Shown here: piece after piece, positions 1 through 7,977 of the stretch
Layout of the letters: each line of letters begins with the position of its first letter
Position numbering within the stretch: the first letter of the stretch is position 1
Source of the DNA: Paramarasmius palmivorus
Taxonomy: Eukaryota > Basidiomycota > Agaricomycetes > Agaricales > Marasmiaceae
Length of the DNA stretch: 24,063 bases
Reading direction: 5' to 3'
NCBI GenBank assembly: GCA_037176845.1
Contig: JAYKXP010000347.1
Span: forward strand, 1 to 24,063
Position numbers and translations under genes: made by a program
The notes under the pieces: generated by a model
Told to the model about the DNA's origin: nothing
What the model saw: the letters and a program-made list of their open reading frames with translations, nothing else
The model's database searches: none

Positions 1-414
1 TGTTAGAATAATTAATCCTTTTGTGGTATCATTTGCTTATCTCTTCAGCTACTTTATTGTTCTTGTTCTCTGTTTGGACCATCCTTTATTGTCTTATCAG
101 TTCCTTGCGGTCTCTATGCTTCTTATTCTCATACCATCGTATCGGTGTGGCATATTCATTTATACATACTTGTCATTTATGCTGTTGAGCTTTCCACTAT
201 ATAAACTTGTGTACTCTCTACATCGAATATCATCGTCTCTTGCTATTGTCTTGTATCAGCACTGCTAAACACAGTCTCAAGGCTTTTCACAAGTCTTTCG
301 ATCATCATTTCTATCCTTGACCTTGTTGATTCGCTTAGGCGTCGATCACGGTCCGCTTGCTTTGACATCAAGTGTTACGCGCTTACCCGTCGCTAAGGAT
401 TATTGCTGCTAACA
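1..414 (+). repeat. 5' long terminal repeat of Ty1/copia element
   Basis: The segment begins TGTTAG and ends CTAACA, so it has the canonical TG...CA ends inside a perfect 6-bp inverted repeat. A primer-binding site follows at the next base (415), and the gag-pol ATG lies 28 bp beyond the end. The first base of the window is the first base of the LTR, so the left target duplication cannot be seen. A TATA box lies at 198-205, which puts U3 at about 1-230. No second copy of this sequence was found downstream, so LTR-LTR divergence cannot be used to date the insertion. Confidence 0.88.
198..205 (+). promoter_or_regulatory. TATA box of the copia LTR promoter
   Basis: TATATAAA lies near the middle of the LTR, where the RNA polymerase II promoter of an LTR retrotransposon is expected. 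Transcription would start about 25-40 bp downstream and run through the primer-binding site into gag-pol. The call rests on motif and position only. Confidence 0.55.
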
Positions 415-427
415 GGTTATGGGCCCC
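415..427 (+). other. Primer-binding site, initiator-tRNA-Met half-molecule type
   Basis: GGTTATGGGCCCC starts directly after the LTR. GGTTATGGGCCC is complementary to the anticodon stem-loop of eukaryotic initiator tRNA-Met (GGGCCCAUAACC), not to a tRNA 3' CCA end. Drosophila copia is known to prime from an internally cleaved initiator tRNA of this kind. The complementarity is visible in the sequence; priming by a half tRNA is inferred from the family. Confidence 0.8.
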
Positions 428-442
428 GGTCTGTAAACTTGC

Positions 443-3400
443 ATGTCATCAACGTCAGACGACAAAGCAGAAGGCCCAAGTAGACAGGCCCCGATCACTC
501 CTCCTATTACAGCAGCTCCCTTAGGAGCATCATTATCTCCAACCCAATCCCCATCAGTATTAGCCTGCCAAACATTCGGGCACGCTTACGACACAAACTC
601 AGGAAGAGATCGCCATCGAGTAAAACAAGAAGGAAACAAAGCCGAGTGGAGACAGTGCATTGCTCAACCGTGTCCAAACAGAGAATTTAGAGCAACAGGA
701 AGAAAACCACAAGGGTTTGAGAAAACTTCCGACAAGAATAAAGAGCTCATTGAGAACGCAAAAGGATATGTGATAACTGTTGAAGAAACAGAAGCATCAG
801 ACGACGACGGAGAACAAGAAATTTCTCCTGTCACACCTTTCACTCAACAAGAAAAGGAAAATCCTCAAGTAGTAGAGGAAAACACCAAAGAAGAACCCAG
901 CGAAGACGAAGAAGAAGATTACTACGAATACGAGATGTCTATCGCCAAAACATTTTCAAAGATTGAAGGACTCATTCCTGATGGAACAGATCAAAACTGG
1001 GCATCATGGAAATTCCGAGTAGAAAGCGCAGCTCAAGCCGTTGGATGCGGTGATTTATTGGAAACGGCCACAGATTCCGATGACGATAAAGCATTGCGTT
1101 GGGCTATCATTGTCAAAATACCCAACAGCATAGTCCTTAGATACAAGGACATAAAATCATCTGCGGAGTTATGGAAGGCTCTAAAAGGGGATTTTGACAC
1201 CAGAAACGCGTTGACAGAAGCATATCTATTCAAAACCATGCATTCTCTTACCTGTGATGACATATCAAAGGTGGATGCACATCTGGACAAGCTTCTAGAA
1301 CTAAGAAGCATGATCACAAACAAGGGAGGAGACGTACCAGAGAAACAGTTTATAAACACCATCCTTTCCTCTCTTCCCCACCAGCTCTCAACTATCATCG
1401 CTATCTTCTCACTCAGCTCCCAAGGAAACGAAGTTCCTAAACTCAACGAAGTTCTATCCACCGTACGAGCAGAAGCCCAAGGAATGGTTCTACAAAACAG
1501 AAGGAACAGGGCCCACCAAGCTTTTGAGCGAGGAGGCGTCAGAGGCCGTGGTCGTGGAGGAGGTCGCGGTGGTTACCGCAACAGCGACGGCAGTATTACC
1601 TGCTACAAGTGCCAACAGATAGGGCACATTGCACGCAACTGCACCAACGAACCAGTTGCAAGAAACTCCACCACCTCCGCCAATCAAGAACCAAAGCCTG
1701 AGGTCGCCGCAGTCGCCAGATTCGAACGTCTAGACTGGCAAAGCGATGCTGGAACCTGGGCAGCCACCATCTCCCCAAACAATCCCTTTCCGCACATCAA
1801 CCTCGATGAAACACGTTGGGCCGGCTCTGACAGCAGCACGAACCAACTTCAAGAGGAAGCAGCCAATAAAAGGACCCAAAGTCCAATCCCTTCACAGACC
1901 ACTTACTCTTTTGCGAATCTACCTGCAGAGGATATCTGGACGTCATCCAACAACAACAACAGCCACCTTCCTCACATGAACTTAGAGTGTGACTGTGGCA
2001 CTTGTCACACTCCCAAAGGGGGAGATCGCAGACCAGTAGGGATCGTCAGAGTCCTCTTCGACGACAGCATGGACGACGATGGCGATGACGATTTCATGGA
2101 GTTCCACTGCTGCAAAACGTGTTACAGGTCAGCCAACAAGACCTTGATGGGTGGACAGGTCATCGCCAGGACACCATATAAGAAGGGGCAGACGACAGAA
2201 GAGGCTAGGGACGGTACAGCAGTCCCATATCGAGCTCAGATGGAAGAGCACTCTGATGCCTACATCAAACAGCTTGTAGCCGATTGGTACGAGGACGAAA
2301 AGCATCAATCACTCATTCGCGAAATTGACAACCCACCAATAGCCCCTCTCCCTCCATCCGAATGGGACGACATGCCTGACGACCCATGGAACAACTCAGA
2401 AGCATGGCCAAGCTATGTCGCTACCCCATGGGACGACTCAGCTACTTTCGGACCAGCAATTCAATGGGAAGAAAGTACAATATCCACGGAAAAGGTCATT
2501 GCACAGGGATATGAGGGTGAAAGTAGTAGCAATATAGATGACGCCGACGATGAAGGGACATTTTCCCATACAAACATAGAACACAGAATTGTAGATTCCG
2601 CAGCACTTAAGTGTGCCTCCAATTCCATCATTTCAGCCTATGCCTCGAGTGATCACATCGGAGAAACAACTCTATTCGACTCAGGAGCTTCTAAACATAT
2701 GACCCCCAATCCCAACTTCCTTTCCAACATCACATCAACAGAAGATAAATGCATTACTGCAGCAAATGGAGGTATCTTAAAGTCATCAAAGGAAGGGACA
2801 ATGTTCTTCGGAAATCTAAAGCTCCCGAACACAATGCTAGTTCCAAAAATGGAATGCACCTTAGTCAGTCTTGGAATGTTAGACGACGATGGTCACCGCA
2901 TCATCATAGAGCATGGAAAAATGAACATTTACCAAAAAGGACGGTTAATACAACAAATTCCCAAAATAGATGGTTTATACCAATGGAACGGTCACAACGA
3001 ATACGCGCTATCAGCAACCAAGACACGAATCATATCACTCCAAGAAGCCCACGACATCTTTGGCCATACAAATTACGAATATGTCGCCAGATTAATCACC
3101 GAGGGAAAGATCACAGGATTAAAATTAGATCCCAAACAGATGGAACGACCAAGATCATGCGACATCTGTCTAGCTGCAAAAGGGAAACGTCATCCTGTAG
3201 GCAAATCAAATGAACATCCAGTTGCTGAAAAGTTCGGCGACATCATACACATGGATGTATGGGGACCCGCCTCAATCAAAACTTATAAAGGAGGCGAATA
3301 CGCCTTAACTCTCCTAGACAGTCACACGCATTGGTTGACAGAAGTACTCCTGCGATCCAAAGGAGAAGCCTTTGCCAAATACATCATTCACCAAGAAAGA

Positions 3401-5986
3401 CTCCTCACCCAGGAAGACATAAAGATTAAAATCTTACATTCCGATCGAGGAGGGGAATTCTTATCAGAAGAATTCTCGGACTACTTAGAAAGCAAAGGTA
3501 CCATTCGAAGACTGACAGTTCACGACACATCCGAACACAATGGAGATGCCGAACGTGCACATCTCACATTACTCAACTATGTTCGAGCTATGTTGATCGG
3601 ATCATCTCTACCAAAATGGCTATGGGGATATGCCGTTGACTATGGTGTATTCTTATGGAACAGAGTTCCCCATAAAGCAATACAAGGAGATACGCCATAT
3701 TGGAGAAGATACAAACAACACCCAAATGGATTATACATCAGATCATGGGGTTGCAACGTTTTCGTGAAGCGAGAAGAGCAACCAGACAAACTTGGCCCAA
3801 TGACCGTAGACGGACATTGGCTAGGTCCAGACAAAGAATCCAATGGATTCAGAGTCTACTGGCCAAAGACCAGATCCGTAACCGTGGAACGGAGCATTTA
3901 CTTCTCAGATAGGAAGACAAGTATCAGCGAAGGGGAGCAAGAACAATTAGAAGGATTGTTAAAATCTGTCGCTGAAACTGGTCCTCCTATCAACGAAGCT
4001 ACGCAAGAAGAAATGGAGTTTCTTGATCCTGAAGTAATAGTGGGAAAACGAAGACGACAACCCACAGACAAAGTCAAACGAATCCAGCAAGGAACTGCAG
4101 AAGGGGGAAAAGAAATCCGAATCATCGAAAAACATCTAACTGCCAGCATAGCCAAAGTCACCAGCGAGATGGAAAAATCAGATCCATTCACACACCAACA
4201 AGCACTAGAAGGACCAAATAAAGAAAAATGGCTAGAAGCGATGAAAGACGAAATCACCCGACTAAAGAACCGAGATTCATACTCCTTATCCACACCCCCT
4301 CCTGGAACGAACATTCTTCCAAATAAATGGGTATACAGATCCAAGCGTAACAAGGAAGGCAATGTAGACAGGTACAGAGCCAGACTTGTGGTAAAAGGGT
4401 TTCGCCAAATACCAGGGATAGATTACTCGCTGGATGACACATTCGCATCAGTGGCAAAATTCACTTCCATCAGAACCATCCTATCAGTAGCAGCACATCA
4501 CAACATGACCATCCATCAAATGGACGTAAAATCCGCATACCTTTACGGAAGACTAAAACCTGAAGAAAGGGTATTCATGAAACTCCCACCAGGATTAGAT
4601 ATCGGAGCCAGACCAGGGGAAGCAATGGAACTAAAAGTGGCATTATATGGACTCCACCAAGCAGGAAAACGATGGAACGAAAAATTCGTTCAATGGATGA
4701 AAGAACTAGGATACACACGATCAGAACATGATCACGCGGTGTTCTATCGGAAAAATCCTTTCACCATCATATTCATCCACGTTGACGACATGACCATTGT
4801 GGCAGAAGATGAAAAGAAAATGACGAAAGCCAAGAGCGAAATTAAATCCAAAATGGAAGTCACCGATGAAGGACAAATCAATTGGTTACTAGGCATCGAG
4901 ATCCAGCAGGAACATGGAATAATTCGGCTACGCCAAACATCATACATAAAAGCTGTACTGGAACGCTTCGGTCTAAGCAACATCAAACCCACCTCTGCCC
5001 CTTTCAAACCAAAATCATGTCTACACAACAACTCGAAGATCTTAACTCACGTAGCCCCTTCGTCTATTCCCCCATCACCTGGCTTGTCAAAGCAGCCAAA
5101 CGACGAAACCCCTCATTCGACCACAAAGCAGCCCAAGCAGCCCTTCTCTACGGAGACAAAGATTGGCGCGTCAACAGATGCAACCACCCACGAGGAACAG
5201 AATGCAAAGAGTGCTGGAAAACACTCGAACCCATCCTTCGAAACTGGGACCAGTACCATGAATGCTCCCTTCCCAATGCCATTTCGAGAATTAGTCGGAG
5301 CACTACAGTATATATCCATAGCAACCAGGCCAGACATCACATATGCGCTCTCACAGTCCTCTACCAACCTACAACAACCGACAAGAGAGGATTGGAATGC
5401 GCTGCTGAGGATTTGCAGATATTTAAAGGGGACCATGCATTACTGGCTATCATACGGGCAAACAAACGAAAAGAAGGAAGACCAGCAAAGGGTAGTAGGG
5501 TATTCGGATGCGGATGGAATGACTACAGAGGGACGGAGAGCTATCTCAGGATACGTGTTCATGCTAAACGGTGGGGCTCTATCATGGTCGTCGAAAAGGC
5601 AACCTCTAGTAGCTCTCTCCACAACAGAAGCCGAATACGTCGCGCTTACACACGCGGCAAAGGAGGCCTTATGGATTCGGTCTTTTATGTCCGAAATTTT
5701 TGGAGGAAAGGAGGAACCGCTGTTATTAAAAACAGACAACCAAGGAGCGATTTCCTTATCTCTAGGAGACCGCTTCCATGCGAGAACGAAACACATCGAC
5801 ATACGGTTCCATTTTATTCGCTATACGGTCGAGAAGGGAAAGATTGTGCTAGGGTATTGTCCAACCGAAGACATGTTGGCTGACCCATTAACAAAAGGAT
5901 TACCCTCTGCAATATATATCATCTCTGATTCACAATATCTAAGCCCTAGCTGCACTACATCCCATCCTGTAATTTTATTCCCCTAA
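443..5986 (+). CDS. Ty1/copia Gag-Pol polyprotein, 3' end replaced
   Basis: Single uninterrupted 1,847-codon frame encoding the retrotransposon capsid, protease, integrase and reverse transcriptase. Seen in order: an acidic N-terminal extension (about 1-165), a copia-type Gag domain, a CCHC zinc knuckle at C387-C390-H395-C400, and a second Cys cluster (C516, C518, C521, C556, C557, C560). These are followed by the protease motif DSGA (D746), an HHCC-type zinc finger, an integrase core with D938, D1001 and E1037 (exact D-35-E spacing), reverse transcriptase with VDD at 1447-1449, and RNase H (D1689, E1729 or E1731, D1765). The family signature ADPLTKGLP is present near 5880-5907. The last 25 or so codons (from about 5913) match no copia tail and run into unrelated repeat DNA, so the stop at 5986 is probably not native. 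The polypurine tract and 3' LTR are missing. The frame looks translatable, but the element should not be able to complete reverse transcription from this copy. Confidence 0.93.
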   Translation: MSSTSDDKAEGPSRQAPITPPITAAPLGASLSPTQSPSVLACQTFGHAYDTNSGRDRHRVKQEGNKAEWRQCIAQPCPNREFRATGRKPQGFEKTSDKNKELIENAKGYVITVEETEASDDDGEQEISPVTPFTQQEKENPQVVEENTKEEPSEDEEEDYYEYEMSIAKTFSKIEGLIPDGTDQNWASWKFRVESAAQAVGCGDLLETATDSDDDKALRWAIIVKIPNSIVLRYKDIKSSAELWKALKGDFDTRNALTEAYLFKTMHSLTCDDISKVDAHLDKLLELRSMITNKGGDVPEKQFINTILSSLPHQLSTIIAIFSLSSQGNEVPKLNEVLSTVRAEAQGMVLQNRRNRAHQAFERGGVRGRGRGGGRGGYRNSDGSITCYKCQQIGHIARNCTNEPVARNSTTSANQEPKPEVAAVARFERLDWQSDAGTWAATISPNNPFPHINLDETRWAGSDSSTNQLQEEAANKRTQSPIPSQTTYSFANLPAEDIWTSSNNNNSHLPHMNLECDCGTCHTPKGGDRRPVGIVRVLFDDSMDDDGDDDFMEFHCCKTCYRSANKTLMGGQVIARTPYKKGQTTEEARDGTAVPYRAQMEEHSDAYIKQLVADWYEDEKHQSLIREIDNPPIAPLPPSEWDDMPDDPWNNSEAWPSYVATPWDDSATFGPAIQWEESTISTEKVIAQGYEGESSSNIDDADDEGTFSHTNIEHRIVDSAALKCASNSIISAYASSDHIGETTLFDSGASKHMTPNPNFLSNITSTEDKCITAANGGILKSSKEGTMFFGNLKLPNTMLVPKMECTLVSLGMLDDDGHRIIIEHGKMNIYQKGRLIQQIPKIDGLYQWNGHNEYALSATKTRIISLQEAHDIFGHTNYEYVARLITEGKITGLKLDPKQMERPRSCDICLAAKGKRHPVGKSNEHPVAEKFGDIIHMDVWGPASIKTYKGGEYALTLLDSHTHWLTEVLLRSKGEAFAKYIIHQERLLTQEDIKIKILHSDRGGEFLSEEFSDYLESKGTIRRLTVHDTSEHNGDAERAHLTLLNYVRAMLIGSSLPKWLWGYAVDYGVFLWNRVPHKAIQGDTPYWRRYKQHPNGLYIRSWGCNVFVKREEQPDKLGPMTVDGHWLGPDKESNGFRVYWPKTRSVTVERSIYFSDRKTSISEGEQEQLEGLLKSVAETGPPINEATQEEMEFLDPEVIVGKRRRQPTDKVKRIQQGTAEGGKEIRIIEKHLTASIAKVTSEMEKSDPFTHQQALEGPNKEKWLEAMKDEITRLKNRDSYSLSTPPPGTNILPNKWVYRSKRNKEGNVDRYRARLVVKGFRQIPGIDYSLDDTFASVAKFTSIRTILSVAAHHNMTIHQMDVKSAYLYGRLKPEERVFMKLPPGLDIGARPGEAMELKVALYGLHQAGKRWNEKFVQWMKELGYTRSEHDHAVFYRKNPFTIIFIHVDDMTIVAEDEKKMTKAKSEIKSKMEVTDEGQINWLLGIEIQQEHGIIRLRQTSYIKAVLERFGLSNIKPTSAPFKPKSCLHNNSKILTHVAPSSIPPSPGLSKQPNDETPHSTTKQPKQPFSTETKIGASTDATTHEEQNAKSAGKHSNPSFETGTSTMNAPFPMPFRELVGALQYISIATRPDITYALSQSSTNLQQPTREDWNALLRICRYLKGTMHYWLSYGQTNEKKEDQQRVVGYSDADGMTTEGRRAISGYVFMLNGGALSWSSKRQPLVALSTTEAEYVALTHAAKEALWIRSFMSEIFGGKEEPLLLKTDNQGAISLSLGDRFHARTKHIDIRFHFIRYTVEKGKIVLGYCPTEDMLADPLTKGLPSAIYIISDSQYLSPSCTTSHPVILFP

Positions 5987-6346
5987 TTTCGGAGATTTTC
6001 AGTATTTTAGATATTTAAGCACCATTACCCCACTAATCTATGTACTATTTGGTATGCCCAGGCTTGTATTTGATTTATCTAGGTCCTCCAACTTACCCCA
6101 TGTCAATAGCTGGCCTGTAGCCCAAGATCCAATAGGCCATTTTCCTGAATTACCATATTTGGACCACTTTTTTTGCATTCCCCTGCTCTCCAATTGCAGG
6201 GGCATACTTCTGGGACATATTGGAACATATTTTCTCAAAAATGCGATTTTAATAGTCCCCCAGCATGCCCCAATAGCCCCCCAATGCATTGATTGTGGGT
6301 GAAAAAAAGTGAGGTAAGGGCACCTTCCATTTTGGGAAGCCAAAAG
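5914..6346. repeat. Degenerate repeat DNA between copia break and hAT insertion
   Basis: No convincing gene lies here. The sequence starts where copia similarity stops and ends at the hAT target duplication. It contains a GC-rich hairpin at 6180-6202 (7-bp arms CCCCTGC/GCAGGGG). The end of the segment (about 6323-6354) matches the end of the tandem unit at 12019-12048 with few mismatches. It is therefore the left half of the same repeat family that continues at 11886 beyond the hAT element. Confidence 0.6.
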
Positions 6347-6354
6347 CGGAGCAG
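6347..6354. repeat. Left 8-bp target-site duplication of the hAT element
   Basis: CGGAGCAG directly abuts the left TIR and is repeated exactly at 11886-11893 directly after the right TIR. Eight base pairs is the diagnostic duplication length of the hAT superfamily. Confidence 0.93.
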
Positions 6355-6376
6355 TAGTGCTGCCACAAGCCGAGTC
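6355..6376 (+). repeat. Left terminal inverted repeat of hAT
   Basis: A 22-bp sequence starting TAGTGCTGCC, perfectly inverted at 11864-11885. Similarity stops after base 22. The initial TAG and GCTGCC core resemble known hAT termini. Confidence 0.93.
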
Positions 6377-6673
6377 AGAGCCAATCCTAGCTGACGAAAG
6401 CGGAGAAATGACATGAGCTAGTTTGTTTCCATTTGAGCCCATTCTAGCCGAACTCGTTTCTGGACTTCCAAAATTGGACTCGGCATGTTGGTGCCGATGG
6501 CGCCTTACTGTTAGATGGCGAGACGTGAATTGACACAATCTGCTGTATAATAATGTTCATTATCTATTTCTTCTGGCTGTAATACTTCCCTCCTTATGGA
6601 CTGAAACTTGTTGTTGGGAAAAGGAGCTACAGTGCAGAAAGCTGAGTCGTGACTGCAGATGGGAAATTTCTAC

Positions 6674-6681
6674 TATATATA
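6674..6681 (+). promoter_or_regulatory. TATA box of the coiled-coil gene
   Basis: A TATATATA stretch lies about 85-90 bp upstream of the ATG at 6765 and about 320 bp inside the left TIR. The position suits a promoter driving the plus-strand gene inward from the element's end. Motif-based call. Confidence 0.4.
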
Positions 6682-6764
6682 TTGCATACCTCAGAGGGCC
6701 GATTCCGACTTCCGAACTGATTCATCAAGTCAATCTAACATCAACCGCGTCTGGTCTTGCTGGA

Positions 6765-7292
6765 ATGGCAGACAATACAGAGAATTCAGCCCCCGGTATG
6801 GCACTATGGTACACATATGGTATAACTAGCTAACTCAGTTATGCAGTTGAAGACCCTATGCACCTGCACCATGGCTGCCAGAATGCTATCAAAGCACTAG
6901 AGCAACGAGTTGAATATTGGATCGATAAAGCAGCAGCAACTTCCAAACGGCTAGCAGCGTCACAGGAAGATTACGCGGTACTCAAGGAGGAAAAATATGA
7001 CCTCAAACGGAAGCTAAAGGCAAAAGAGGAGAAGATTGAAATGTTGACAGGAGAGCTAAATGAGTTGAAGCGAGAGATGGCTAGTATTGGTGGTCGAATG
7101 GTCGATGCTGCTCGTTTTGGACCAAGGAAGCGGAAAAGGATCACGAAAAGAAGGCTCAATTTCGAACCCCAAACTCCTGTCAAACAAGTCCCTCACAGCA
7201 ACTGGAATCTCAGCAGCCCAGAATCTGGCCCACTCTCCTTCAGAAAGACGCCTCCCAGTATCATGACTGAAGTTGAAGATCCCTTTGTGTAA
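6765..7292 (+). CDS. Small basic coiled-coil protein carried by the hAT element
   Basis: Two exons, 6765-6795 and 6847-7292, separated by a 51-bp intron with GTATGG donor, GCTAAC branch site and ATGCAG acceptor; the product is 158 residues. After a short N-terminus comes a heptad-rich, strongly charged helix (roughly residues 25-95, full of K, E, L and R) that should form a coiled coil. Next is a nuclear-localisation-like basic cluster, KRKRITKRRL (about residues 103-112), and a Ser/Pro-rich tail. It lies wholly inside the hAT and converges on the transposase gene. No DNA-binding or catalytic domain is recognised. A role as transposase partner, DNA-end binder or regulator is inference from location, charge and predicted nuclear targeting. 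It could instead be a captured host gene. The gene is clearly structured, but its function is unknown. Confidence 0.72.
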
Positions 7293-7307
7293 TTTTTATG
7301 AACCGAA

Positions 7308-7907
7308 ACATCAGTAAGTTAACAATTTGCCTTCGGGCCTTTTCCGGCCTTTCCGACCTTTTCGACCTTTTCGCAGGCCAACGGTCGAAAGGTCGAAAAG
7401 GCCGATGACTTGACATTCGAGATACAATAAATGTACATACAATGACTATTCTATGAATTCATAGGATGTATGATTAACGTATTTTTTAACATAGTATGAC
7501 TCCAAAGCGTCCGAAAAATGGAACAGCAGATTTGATACCCGTTTCTTGATACCAGTGCCGATTCCCGCACTTGCTTGGCTTCTTCTTGGTTCTTTGACTT
7601 AGATGCCTCTGATTTTGTGTCCTATGTAATACTAATCCTAGTATATCACATACATAGTCTATATATATGAAATGATTTTTGGTCCGCGGTCAGTTTGACG
7701 ACGAAGCAACCTTTCGGGAGAGGTACCTAGCCTGCCGCCTGCCGCCTTTGGCACCTTTTCGGCCTTTACTAGGGTCTTCTCGGACCGAAAAAATTGGCCG
7801 ACCTTTAGGTAAAGTGGGTCTAGCCTGCCACCTTTGGCCAGCGTGCCGAAAAGGTTGCCTGCGTGTCGCTGGCGTGCCGAAAAAGGGCATGATGTAAACT
7901 TACTGAT
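7308..7907. repeat. 600-bp inverted-repeat block between the two hAT genes
   Basis: CATCAGTAAGTT at about 7309-7320 is inverted as AACTTACTGATG at about 7896-7907, and weaker inverted similarity (GCC, TTTTTCGGC) runs a further 15 bp or so inward. The interior is rich in variants of CCTTTTCGGCC/GGCCGAAAAGG and is more GC-rich than its surroundings. No gene is seen. It may be a small non-autonomous element nested in the hAT, or internal transposase-binding repeats. No target duplication was found, so nesting is unproved. Confidence 0.45.
7345..7404. repeat. Long imperfect hairpin of CGACCTTT repeats
   Basis: Left arm at 7345-7367 and right arm at 7383-7404 are near-complementary (blocks CGGCCTTT, CGACCTTT and CGACC against GGTCGAAAGG, TCGAAAAGG and CCG), with a 15-base loop. 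It lies about 50-110 bp downstream of the coiled-coil stop codon, where it could act as an RNA 3'-end structure or a transposase-binding array. Confidence 0.6.
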
Positions 7908-7977
7908 GAATACATGCTCAGTGTTTATCATTGATATTGATCATAAGAAATCGACTACGCTGATGAATACTATTGAA

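Noticed and set aside
23..268. 81-codon hydrophobic frame inside the copia LTR
   Set aside because: It opens with GTG, lies in U3/R of an LTR and spans the TATA box. The composition simply reflects a T-rich sequence.
2749..3213. 154-codon frame overlapping copia protease/integrase
   Set aside because: It is a shadow of the A-rich gag-pol frame with Arg/His/Ser-heavy composition and no structure.
7679..7897. Overlapping 66-90 codon frames on both strands in the GC-rich block
   Set aside because: They lie in repeated GGCCGAAAAGG motifs between two convergent genes, and equally open frames on both strands indicate composition only.
7903..7970. CTGATGAATAC direct repeat at 7903 and 7960 as a target duplication of a nested element
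   Set aside because: The left copy lies inside, not outside, the candidate inverted-repeat boundary, and no matching copy flanks the other end.
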